A stretch of DNA of 25,530 nucleotides from a virus: positions 1 through 25,530 of IMG/VR virus record IMGVR_UViG_3300020153_000009; one strand, given 5' to 3'. The first letter of the stretch is position 1, and each line of letters opens with the position of its first letter. The notes beneath the pieces were generated by a model. It did no database searches and had not been told where the DNA came from. It was given only the letters and a program-made list of their open reading frames with translations. Shown in pieces: positions 20,302 through 25,530 of the stretch. The translations under genes and the position numbers were made by a program.

Positions 20302-21159
20302 TCACGGCACAAGGTCAAGGTGAGCTGAGATTCTGTGCGCGTGACGGTTGAACTCAATCACCAACCACACGCAGCCAAACACCCGAGGCGGCTTCCCAGA
20401 CTGGGCATCCCAGCCGCGACGGGAGAACGAGTCCAGATAAGAAGCGCAGCGAATATGCCACGTAGCTTCTCGCGCCACCACGTTCCTTGTACTCAACCGC
20501 TCCCTAGCAATCGGCAGCACGTAAGGATCATGCGTGTGGCCCTGAACCACCACGTCGGCTAAAACGTAGCTCTGAATGCGCCGTGTGTCCAGCGTGCCAA
20601 ACGACATCATCCCCCCTTTGCCGGATCCGTGCGAATAGTAGAGCGTTAACAGGTTGTGCTCTCTGGTCACCCCCTTAGCAAATACCCTAACCCATCCAGC
20701 GTAAGGCATCGCCTGCGTTTGGCCGCCCGACGCGCGCATCCCAGCAGCAAAACGCTCGGTCAAGTCGGTGGCGTAATTCTTCAGCACGGCCTGCTCATGA
20801 TTCCCCTGAGCCACCATCGCCCACCGCTTCGCATAAGGCGAATAACGCTTGACCGCGTTGTCCACCAGCGAATCAAAGTAGTCGGTTCGTCGGTACTGAT
20901 CGGCCAGCAGAGAATAATCGGCCCGCGGGTCTCGCGGGCCTTGCATTGCATCGAATAGGTCACCAAAATCTAAGATGAGCGCATCGCGCTCCTCAGCAAG
21001 CGCAAGCTGCTGCCGTTCAAGCTGCTCGCGCTGGGCAGGATGATCGTAGTGGCGATCAGAGGAGAGCATTAGGGTTATAGGTGAGGTCGGGGAATCAAGC
21101 TCGATTACGAGTACGTCGTGCGCAGGCTTGCTCGCTCTCCACTGCACGAGCGTGATCAT
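20302..21159 (-). CDS. Calcineurin-like metallophosphoesterase, 285 aa
   Basis: The metal-binding motifs are all visible in order: SSDRHYDH (Asp35, His37), DFGDLFD (Gly66-Asp67), VAQGNHEQ (Asn120-His121), YYSHGSG (His177) and VQGHTHDPYV (His208, His210). These residues hold two metal ions in a nuclease- or phosphatase-type active site. Phage members are thought to process DNA or nucleotides. The N-terminus MITLVQWRASKPAHDVLVIE leads directly into the fold; there is no signal peptide. The stop lies 58 bases upstream of the holin start, and its 5' end is 24 bases from the endonuclease stop. Substrate unknown. Confidence 0.8.
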   Translation of the reverse strand: MITLVQWRASKPAHDVLVIELDSPTSPITLMLSSDRHYDHPAQREQLERQQLALAEERDALILDFGDLFDAMQGPRDPRADYSLLADQYRRTDYFDSLVDNAVKRYSPYAKRWAMVAQGNHEQAVLKNYATDLTERFAAGMRASGGQTQAMPYAGWVRVFAKGVTREHNLLTLYYSHGSGKGGMMSFGTLDTRRIQSYVLADVVVQGHTHDPYVLPIARERLSTRNVVAREATWHIRCASYLDSFSRRGWDAQSGKPPRVFGCVWLVIEFNRHAHRISAHLDLVP

Positions 21160-21183
21160 ACAACGCCAGTATGAATTAAGAGG

Positions 21184-21480
21184 TTAATTTGCCTTCTCAC
21201 GCTTAAGTAAAGCGCAAAGGTCATCTTTCAGTCGCTCAAGCGTTTGAGGGGTATATCGCAGTACACGCCAACCCATTACGACCGCCGCATTGTACTTCTC
21301 CAAATCGGCCAGATATCCCGCTCCGCGTACATGACGACCGCGCGACCACACGCCACCCTCAACCTCGACGGCAATCATTAACTTGGGCCACGCGAAGTCA
21401 AAGCGCCAGCGACGCGGCGGCGCAAAACGGTATTCAGCGACCGGCGGCGGTAGGCCGAGTGACTGGCAGGTTACGAGAAT
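21184..21480 (-). CDS. Vsr/DUF559-like PD-(D/E)XK endonuclease; start codon unclear
   Basis: The C-terminal 64 residues from ATG 21378 (MIAVEVEGGVWSRGRHVRGA, then YLADLEKYNAAVVMGWRVLR) are only part of the fold. The same frame continues upstream as VAEYRFAPPRRWRFDFAWPK, holding the Glu of EYRF and the Asp of FDFAWP, which with EVE form the expected active site of this small phage nuclease family. Yet no ATG, GTG or TTG occurs upstream in the frame before a stop; only ATT (21480) or ATC (21504) codons could start it. I used ATT 21480, giving 98 residues, near the family length. Either a rare start, a frameshift from the previous gene or a sequencing error may explain it. Nuclease call fairly secure. 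Confidence 0.6.
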   Translation of the reverse strand: MLVTCQSLGLPPPVAEYRFAPPRRWRFDFAWPKLMIAVEVEGGVWSRGRHVRGAGYLADLEKYNAAVVMGWRVLRYTPQTLERLKDDLCALLKREKAN

Positions 21481-21524
21481 TACATTTAGATAGGGGGTAC
21501 TGATATCGGCAGTATAACAGCGCG

Positions 21525-21755
21525 TTAGTCTATGCGCTGCTGCTTAGTACATGCCGGACATCGTGCCGGCACGCGCGCCCACTGTGGCAGGTACGATGGC
21601 CACGGATCGGGGAGAAGTGTCCAGCCTTTAAGCGTCTTGGCGTTTGGTGATCGTGCAACGGTCATCTGGTCACAAGTCGCGCAGGTCACAACGAGCAGTG
21701 GGCGACCTGACAATGTTGGTATAGCCTCGCGGGTATATGGGATTTTGGCTTGCAT
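21525..21755 (-). CDS. Small zinc-knuckle protein, 76 aa, first gene of late operon
   Basis: Two CxxC pairs (TCATC at 25-28, RCPAC at 66-69) separated by about 40 residues could bind one zinc ion, so the protein may be a zinc ribbon. Its start is MQAKIPYTREAIPTLSGRPL and the middle is proline- and tryptophan-rich (LLPDPWPSYLPQW). It opens the leftward operon facing the iteron origin. No ribosome binding site precedes ATG 21755, and a TATACT box sits 7-12 bases upstream, so its mRNA may be leaderless. A transcription- or DNA-linked role is possible; no family recognised. Confidence 0.6.
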   Translation of the reverse strand: MQAKIPYTREAIPTLSGRPLLVVTCATCDQMTVARSPNAKTLKGWTLLPDPWPSYLPQWARVPARCPACTKQQRID

Positions 21756-21761
21756 GTGGAA

Positions 21762-21767
21762 AGTATA
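21762..21767 (-). promoter_or_regulatory. Possible -10 box of the late operon
   Basis: TATACT on the minus strand (five of six matches to TATAAT) lies seven bases before the ATG of the first late gene. No good -35 box is found at 17 bases; expression may need an activator. Transcription would begin at or very near the start codon, so a leaderless message is possible. This is weak evidence and other promoters, including in the iteron region, could serve the operon. Confidence 0.25.
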
Positions 21768-21791
21768 TCCAGGTGAAGCTTAACATAACTA

Positions 21792-22021
21792 GTAGAGGGT
21801 AGTAGAGGGTGTAGAGGGTTTAGAGGGTGGTCCTATATTTATTTTTTTTTGCTCAAGGGGGAGTACTTATATAGAAAGAGTTTTGGATAAACCCTCTACA
21901 CCCTCTACACCCTCTACTAAACGGCTCGTGTAAGGTGCAAATATAATAGAAGGCGCTATCAGAGATTTACCCGTAAATCCATGTAGAGGGTTGGCCAGCA
22001 ACCCTCTACACAACCCTCTAC
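21792..22021. repeat. Iteron array: probable phage replication origin
   Basis: The 358 bases between divergent operons hold ten copies of GTAGAGGGT or its complement. Forward copies: 21792-21800, 21802-21810, 21811-21819, 21820-21828 (first base T) and 21983-21991. Reverse copies: 21891-21899, 21900-21908, 21909-21917, 22001-22009 and 22013-22021. An uninterrupted A/T run (21834-21850, including nine T) lies between the first two clusters, and a perfect 16-base palindrome (21964-21979) lies between the others. Iterons, an easily melted A/T tract and adjacent primase and helicase genes are the usual parts of a replication origin. The forward and reverse clusters could also fold into a long stem. 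The initiator is not identified. Confidence 0.75.
21964..21979. repeat. Perfect 16-base palindrome inside the iteron region
   Basis: GATTTAC (21964-21970) pairs with GTAAATC (21973-21979) around two bases. It lies between the second and third iteron clusters and matches neither iteron. It may be a binding site for a dimeric protein or a small hairpin within the origin. No coding frame covers it. Confidence 0.55.
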
Positions 22022-22063
22022 TAAGGCAAGCCATTGATTTAATATCTCTCTAAGGTTGCCCTC

Positions 22064-22092
22064 TTTACAGGTGCTCGATTCCTATCTATATA
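22064..22092 (+). promoter_or_regulatory. Sigma-70-like promoter of the replication operon
   Basis: TTTACA (22064-22069), a 17-base spacer and TATATA (22087-22092) precede the gene at 22114; the ribosome binding site AAGGAG is at 22101-22106. The -10 region overlaps CTATATAT (22086-22093), which also occurs in the spacer of the left early promoter (585-592), so both rightward operons may share a regulator. The promoter abuts the iteron array, so an initiator bound to the iterons could control it. Confidence 0.55.
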
Positions 22093-22113
22093 TATGCTTA
22101 AAGGAGAGAACCC

Positions 22114-22749
22114 ATGACCAAAATCCCCTATCATCAACTTGCAGCCGCCTATTACTGGGCGGAATTAGGTGGCCATTCCTACAAGCCTCTTGTGCATGTC
22201 TCGAACGGTCGGCTTACCCTTGCTAGTACGAACAGCCATGGCGCATCGTGGGTATCTTGGCCTGCTGACGTAGAGCAAGAGAATACCTGCTCTGTACCTA
22301 CTGTTAAGCTGCGCCAGGTGCGCACTGTGCGCGGCCTGCTGTGGCTTCTGAAGCGCTTGGGTGACAACGCAAGTTTCAACTTCCAGTACATTGAATCCCT
22401 TGCCGAGCTACCCAGCCGCGCCGAAGCCGTGATGACGCGCGCGGAGGTAGAGCAGGTAGTCGCCCATCTTGATTACTTGCTGTGGGGAGATGGATATGTA
22501 AGTGTAGACGTTTTGGACGGTCGTCTCTACATCGGTCGTCGGTCGTTTGCTGCCACCGTCTCGTACTGGCGCGAGCAGGAGCCGCTCGATCTCAATCTAA
22601 GTTTTATCCGCGAGATATTTGCGCACGTGTTCTCGCCCACTATTACCTTGTCCATTAAGCGCAGTGGGAAGATGCGTCTACTTCACGTTAGTGGCGAGAG
22701 CGGTAACGTGCGCGAGAATCACATTCTGGTAGGTCTGCGATGGAATTGA
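22114..22749 (+). CDS. Hypothetical replication protein, 211 aa; possible mini sliding clamp
   Basis: First gene of the replication operon, start ATG 22114 with AAGGAG. No sure family. Near residues 28-50, VSNGRLTLASTNSHGASWVS resembles the 'dg.L.l.atD.e' strand pair that opens clamp domains, and the end (LNLSFIREIFAHVFSPTITL, then GKMRLLHVSG and HILVGLRW) resembles the last domain of DnaN, which ends in a short strand and 'vlMPvR'. The protein is much shorter than a full clamp (211 against about 370). It overlaps the primase gene by ten bases, which fits a replication role. Beta-rich DNA-binding proteins of other folds remain possible; confidence in the clamp idea is low to moderate. Confidence 0.7.
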   Translation: MTKIPYHQLAAAYYWAELGGHSYKPLVHVSNGRLTLASTNSHGASWVSWPADVEQENTCSVPTVKLRQVRTVRGLLWLLKRLGDNASFNFQYIESLAELPSRAEAVMTRAEVEQVVAHLDYLLWGDGYVSVDVLDGRLYIGRRSFAATVSYWREQEPLDLNLSFIREIFAHVFSPTITLSIKRSGKMRLLHVSGESGNVRENHILVGLRWN

Positions 22750-23600
22750 GTTTCCTTGACCATCTTCATCGCGGCGGTGAGTGGTGGTATCTGTGGCGCA
22801 AGAGTGATAAGCGCTCGCGCTATCTGCGCCCAGGCGAGCCGCTGCCGCGGATTCAGTCCCCCGACGTGTACTTCTCCGTGCACCCTGTGCACGTTCGCCG
22901 CCCCGAGCACGAGCGCGGGCGCATCGAGGACGTGGCGGCGGTCAACTGCCTATTTGCCGAATACGACATCAAAGATCACGGCAGCGAGGCAGGAATAGAG
23001 ACCGTGCTACAGAACCGCGCCACGCTTTGGCCGACGGTGATCGTTCACTCCGGTGGTGGTTGGCATTGCTACTGGCTGCTGGACCAGCCGTACGTCATCA
23101 CTGACGATGCCTCTCGGCGTTACATCGCCAACCTGCAGGCGCGCTGGGTACGAGCTTTCAATGCTGACCAGGGCGCGAAGGACTTGGCGCGTACGCTCCG
23201 GCTGCCTGGCACGCTCAACGCGAAATATGGCCCGCCGCGCCCGGTGCGTGTCATCGAGGACTGGCGCGACAACGCCATCTACCGGCTTGACGAGCTTGAG
23301 TGGCAGTTGCGCCACCTGGAGACGACGATTGCGCCACCCCCTGCGCCACCGCCGAAGTTTGATCCGCCTTCAGACTTGCCGACGAGCAACCGTATTCACG
23401 CGCTGCTTAACTGGCAGCTTAGGCAGCCAGAAGGCACGCGCAACATTGCGCTGTACTGGGTTGCGCGCCGGATGCGCGAGATGGGATTAAGCGAGGCGCA
23501 GGCGTTCAACCTTGCCGGCACGGTAGCCGAGGCGAAGGGTTTACCACGCCGCGAAGTAGAGAGTACGATTAGGTCGGCTTATCGAGGAGAACAGCCATGA
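22740..23600 (+). CDS. Archaeo-eukaryotic-type (RepB-like) primase, 286 aa
   Basis: The catalytic motifs are seen in order: VNCLFAEYDIKDH (Glu74, Asp76, metal site), IVHSGGGWHCYWLLDQ (Ser104, His109) and KDLARTLRLPGTLNAK (Asp148, Arg154), the last being the typical nucleotide-binding stretch of phage and plasmid primases. Residues about 198-212 are a proline linker (APPPAPPPKFDPP), then a helical C-terminal domain (RNIALYWVARRMREMGLSEA) of the PriCT type found with such primases. It makes primers for phage replication and pairs with the helicase whose start overlaps its stop by four bases. Start ATG 22740 overlaps the previous gene by ten bases. No zinc motif is seen. Confidence 0.8.
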   Translation: MELSFLDHLHRGGEWWYLWRKSDKRSRYLRPGEPLPRIQSPDVYFSVHPVHVRRPEHERGRIEDVAAVNCLFAEYDIKDHGSEAGIETVLQNRATLWPTVIVHSGGGWHCYWLLDQPYVITDDASRRYIANLQARWVRAFNADQGAKDLARTLRLPGTLNAKYGPPRPVRVIEDWRDNAIYRLDELEWQLRHLETTIAPPPAPPPKFDPPSDLPTSNRIHALLNWQLRQPEGTRNIALYWVARRMREMGLSEAQAFNLAGTVAEAKGLPRREVESTIRSAYRGEQP

Positions 23601-24883
23601 GTGAGAACGATACTCCAGAGGAACGCATTCGCAAAGCCATTGCGGAGTTGAAGTCACAATCCCCCCGATCATCTCGCCCGACCGACGACGAGTTGGCCAT
23701 GCGCTGGCTGAATACCCATCCTCATACCGTATTTAGCCTGGAGCAGTGGATGCGATATGAGGCTGGTTGGTGGAAGTCTATTCAGCCTGGGCCGGAGATT
23801 CTGGAAGTTCTAGAGAAAGCAAAACCTGAAGGTGTTCGCCCGACGGCGCATGTCCTCTCCAGTGTTGAGCGATTAGCACGAGAGAAGGCGCGCGTCTCAA
23901 ACGAGCAATGGGACTTCAATCCAGATGTGCTCGTGCTTGCCAACGGCACGCTCGACCTGCGCACCTACACGCTGCGCGAGCATCGGCCCGATGACTACGC
24001 CACCGCCGCGCTGGATTACGCCTACGATCCTGACGCTCGTGCGCCGTTCTTCCTGGCCACGATTCTCGATACCATACCAGAGGCTGCCGACCTAATACAG
24101 GAGTTTGCCGGCTACGCCCTCACCACCGACACATCGCTAGAGGCTGCGCTCTGGTTGTATGGGCCGCCTGGCAGCGGGAAGTCAACCATCATCGAAGGGA
24201 TTCGAGCGATGCTTGGGTCGCGGGTTGGGTTGCTTGGCCTGCATGATCTGACGACGAACCGTTATGCGCTTGGCCAGCTCCCCGGCAAGACGCTTCTCAT
24301 CAGCACGGAGCAACCTGCCGACTACGTCGCCTGCACGCACCAGCTCAATGCCTTGATCTCAGGCGAGCCGGTGCGTGTGGAGCGCAAATACCGTGACGAG
24401 TTCTACTATAGACCTAAAGCGAAGTTGCTGTGGGCGATGAATAGCCTTCCCCGGATCGATCCGGGCGATGGGCTGTTCAGGCGTCTGCTTGTCGTGGAGT
24501 TTCAGCGACCTGTTGAGAACCCAGATCCGGAGCTGAAGGCGCGCATAGCCAACGAGCGCGCCGGCATCCTTAACTGGGCGCTAGAAGGGCTACGCCGACT
24601 GCGTGCGCGGGGACGGTTCGATCCGCCGAAGCAGGTGATTGCGACGGTAGAAGCTTACGCCGAGCAATCCGACATTCCGGCCCAGTTCCTGCGCGAGCGA
24701 TGTGAGCTGGACGGCCAGACGTGGACACGGGCGATGGAGCTGTACAGAGCCTATCGGAGCTGGTGCGAAGACACCGGCCACAGGCCGATGAGCAGTACGG
24801 CGATTGCGCGGGAGTGGAAGCGGCTTGGCATCGAGCGGCGCGAGGTGAGCGGCTCGCGGGAGTACTTGGTTCGGCTGAGGTAA
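23597..24883 (+). CDS. D5/P4-type SF3 replicative helicase, 428 aa
   Basis: The D5_N domain is marked by WDFNPDVLVLANGTLDLRTY (about 105-124). The SF3 ATPase core follows: Walker A GPPGSGKST (189-197), Walker B-type KTLLISTEQP (231-240), motif C KAKLLWAMNSLPRI (275-288) and arginines FRRLLVVEF (294-302). The C-terminal domain (about 370-428, with WKRLGIERREVSGSREY) is a winged-helix type that loads on DNA. The N-terminal 100 residues hold a helix-rich region (SPRSSRPTDDELAMRW) of unclear function. It unwinds DNA from the origin and works with the primase just upstream. A strong intrinsic terminator follows the stop. Confidence 0.9.
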   Translation: MSENDTPEERIRKAIAELKSQSPRSSRPTDDELAMRWLNTHPHTVFSLEQWMRYEAGWWKSIQPGPEILEVLEKAKPEGVRPTAHVLSSVERLAREKARVSNEQWDFNPDVLVLANGTLDLRTYTLREHRPDDYATAALDYAYDPDARAPFFLATILDTIPEAADLIQEFAGYALTTDTSLEAALWLYGPPGSGKSTIIEGIRAMLGSRVGLLGLHDLTTNRYALGQLPGKTLLISTEQPADYVACTHQLNALISGEPVRVERKYRDEFYYRPKAKLLWAMNSLPRIDPGDGLFRRLLVVEFQRPVENPDPELKARIANERAGILNWALEGLRRLRARGRFDPPKQVIATVEAYAEQSDIPAQFLRERCELDGQTWTRAMELYRAYRSWCEDTGHRPMSSTAIAREWKRLGIERREVSGSREYLVRLR

Positions 24884-24947
24884 TGCAAAGCGCGACGATG
24901 TGCGATAATTGAGCCGGGTCTGGTTCTCTCTTCACTTTCTTCGCTCG

Positions 24948-24980
24948 AGGGCGGGTTGACGTCCCGCCCTGTTTTTATTT
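24948..24980 (+). terminator. Intrinsic terminator of the replication operon
   Basis: AGGGCGGG (24948-24955) pairs with CCCGCCCT (24963-24970) around a seven-base loop, followed by GTTTTTATTTT. This is a classical rho-independent terminator for the rightward operon. The T-run overlaps the stop codon of the convergent lysin gene (24975-24977). On the minus strand the stem is followed by a mixed sequence, so it may not stop lysin transcription. Confidence 0.9.
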
Positions 24981-25463
24981 TGTGCGCTCGAAGGTCACCG
25001 AGCGCGTGATTCGTGCGCGTGGATAGAACGTGCGTAGGTTATCGGCTCGCTGTCGTTCTGGCGGCTGCAAAGGATCGTGCACCAGCAGGTAACCGCGCCA
25101 GTCAATGCCGAGTACCCAATGCGGACCGGTGGGCAGCAGCAGCTCCACGAGTACAGGTAAGTCGGTCACTTCTACCTTACGCACACGCGGGCTCGAATAC
25201 CACTGCTGCTTTGGACAGCAGATGGCGGGAAACGCGATGGTGATGCGTGACCAGATGGCGCGCCCGCTGCCGGGCACAAACGCGCGCGTCTTGCGCATCT
25301 CCTCGTTCACCTCTGGCGGGGTTACCGGCACGCCTGCGGCGTGGAGCATCATTGCCAGGCAGCAGATCACGCAGCCGTGCGAGCCGATAGTAAGCGAAGA
25401 ATAACCCAGCTTGACATCGCGCCAGCGCGGATCGAGCTGGCTATACAGTGGTATCTCGATCAT
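24975..25463 (-). CDS. C39-like peptidase lysin (endolysin), 162 aa
   Basis: Opens MIEIPLYSQLDPRWRDVKLG then YSSLTIGSHGCVICCLAMML with Cys31 as presumed nucleophile, GPHWVLGID with His115, and LLVHDPLQ with Asp130. This is the C39-like papain-fold family seen in many phage lysins, which cut peptide bridges of peptidoglycan. No signal peptide, so it would need the holin to reach the wall. It faces the replication operon and is far from the holin gene at 19890-20243. The first 63 residues are nearly the same as the partial gene at 1-189. No strong ribosome binding site. Substrate bond unknown. Confidence 0.75.
   Translation of the reverse strand: MIEIPLYSQLDPRWRDVKLGYSSLTIGSHGCVICCLAMMLHAAGVPVTPPEVNEEMRKTRAFVPGSGRAIWSRITIAFPAICCPKQQWYSSPRVRKVEVTDLPVLVELLLPTGPHWVLGIDWRGYLLVHDPLQPPERQRADNLRTFYPRARITRSVTFERTK
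25275..25463. repeat. Right copy of the 189-bp near-identical direct repeat
   Basis: Matches 1-189 with five mismatches (at 25418, 25419, 25437, 25454, 25459). It covers the 5' part of the lysin gene. The sequence upstream of the shared start differs from that at the left end, and the sequence downstream here continues through the rest of the lysin, while the left copy is cut at the window edge. Confidence 0.95.
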
Positions 25464-25530
25464 CTTCGTTTAGTTTATAAACCACCTGTCCCCATGCTGG
25501 CATGAAGCGTTCTGCGATTCCACTGGCTAC
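25441..25530 (-). CDS. Possible C-terminal end of another minus-strand gene, runs off right edge
   Basis: From base 25530 the minus strand is open for 29 codons to TAG 25443-25441: VASGIAERFMPAWGQVVYKL then NEDDRDTTV. The last 23 bases overlap the start of the lysin. If the window is circular, this frame continues in phase from the partial lysin at 1-189. I cannot tell a real gene end from a chance open frame of this length, and no family is recognisable from 29 residues. Confidence 0.3.
   Translation of the reverse strand, partial: VASGIAERFMPAWGQVVYKLNEDDRDTTV

Noticed and set aside
21834-21850. T-run as an intrinsic terminator
   Set aside because: No stable GC stem lies directly before the T-run on the plus strand; the A/T tract fits a melting region of the origin better, although the long-range pairing of iteron clusters could still influence transcription.
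21792-22021. Possible CRISPR array
   Set aside because: Repeats are only 9 bases, in both orientations and partly without spacers, so they fit iterons and not a CRISPR array.
1-25530. Integrase, attachment sites, tRNA genes
   Set aside because: No tyrosine or serine recombinase motif, no clear attachment repeat and no cloverleaf tRNA were seen by eye; the end repeat is within coding sequence and is better explained by lysin paralogy or assembly.

Overview
The window looks like the nearly complete genome, or one assembled contig, of a small tailed phage with a siphovirus layout (HK97-type head genes, one long tape measure protein, no contractile sheath genes). The host is bacterial: genes start behind AGGAGG-type ribosome binding sites and two promoters fit the sigma-70 pattern. 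I cannot name the host phylum. No integrase, tRNA, insertion sequence or CRISPR array was seen, so lifestyle is open.

Layout. (1) 1-497, minus strand: the first 63 codons of a C39-like lysin paralogue running off the left edge, then a small ribbon-helix-helix regulator. (2) 498-610: a divergent promoter region. (3) 634-3989, plus strand: seven small early genes, including a RecT/Red-beta-like annealing protein flanked by two paralogous small proteins, ending at a hairpin terminator (4051-4080). (4) 4135-21755, minus strand: one long, tightly overlapping late operon. Read in its own direction it runs zinc-knuckle protein, Vsr/DUF559-like endonuclease, metallophosphoesterase, holin, small membrane coiled-coil protein, 30-residue mini-ORF, ParB-like protein, TET-associated-type glycosyltransferase, small and large terminase, portal fused to an Mu F-like domain, minor morphogenesis protein, protease fused to major capsid protein, decoration protein, head-tail connectors, tail tube, tail assembly chaperones with a programmed -1 frameshift, tape measure, distal tail and tip proteins. 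(5) 21756-22113: a divergent intergenic region with ten copies of a 9-bp iteron around an A/T run, a strong replication-origin candidate. (6) 22114-24883, plus strand: a replication operon with a possible mini sliding clamp, an archaeo-eukaryotic-type primase and a D5/SF3 helicase, ended by an intrinsic terminator. (7) 24975-25530, minus strand: a complete C39-like lysin and the end of another reading frame at the right edge.

How it works together: the primase and helicase probably act at the iteron origin beside them; the annealing protein in the left early operon would serve recombination-dependent replication; the late operon packages DNA and builds virion and tail. The holin sits in the late operon, while the lysin lies at the far end of the window. 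The ParB/glycosyltransferase pair, AT-richer than its surroundings and directly upstream of the terminase, suggests glycosylation of modified DNA bases before packaging.

The most notable points are the origin, the glycosyltransferase/ParB cassette, the CCCTTTA frameshift, two proteins with DnaN-like C-termini, an endonuclease whose catalytic region lies upstream of any normal start codon, and a 189-bp near-identical repeat at both window ends that complicates how the genome closes.
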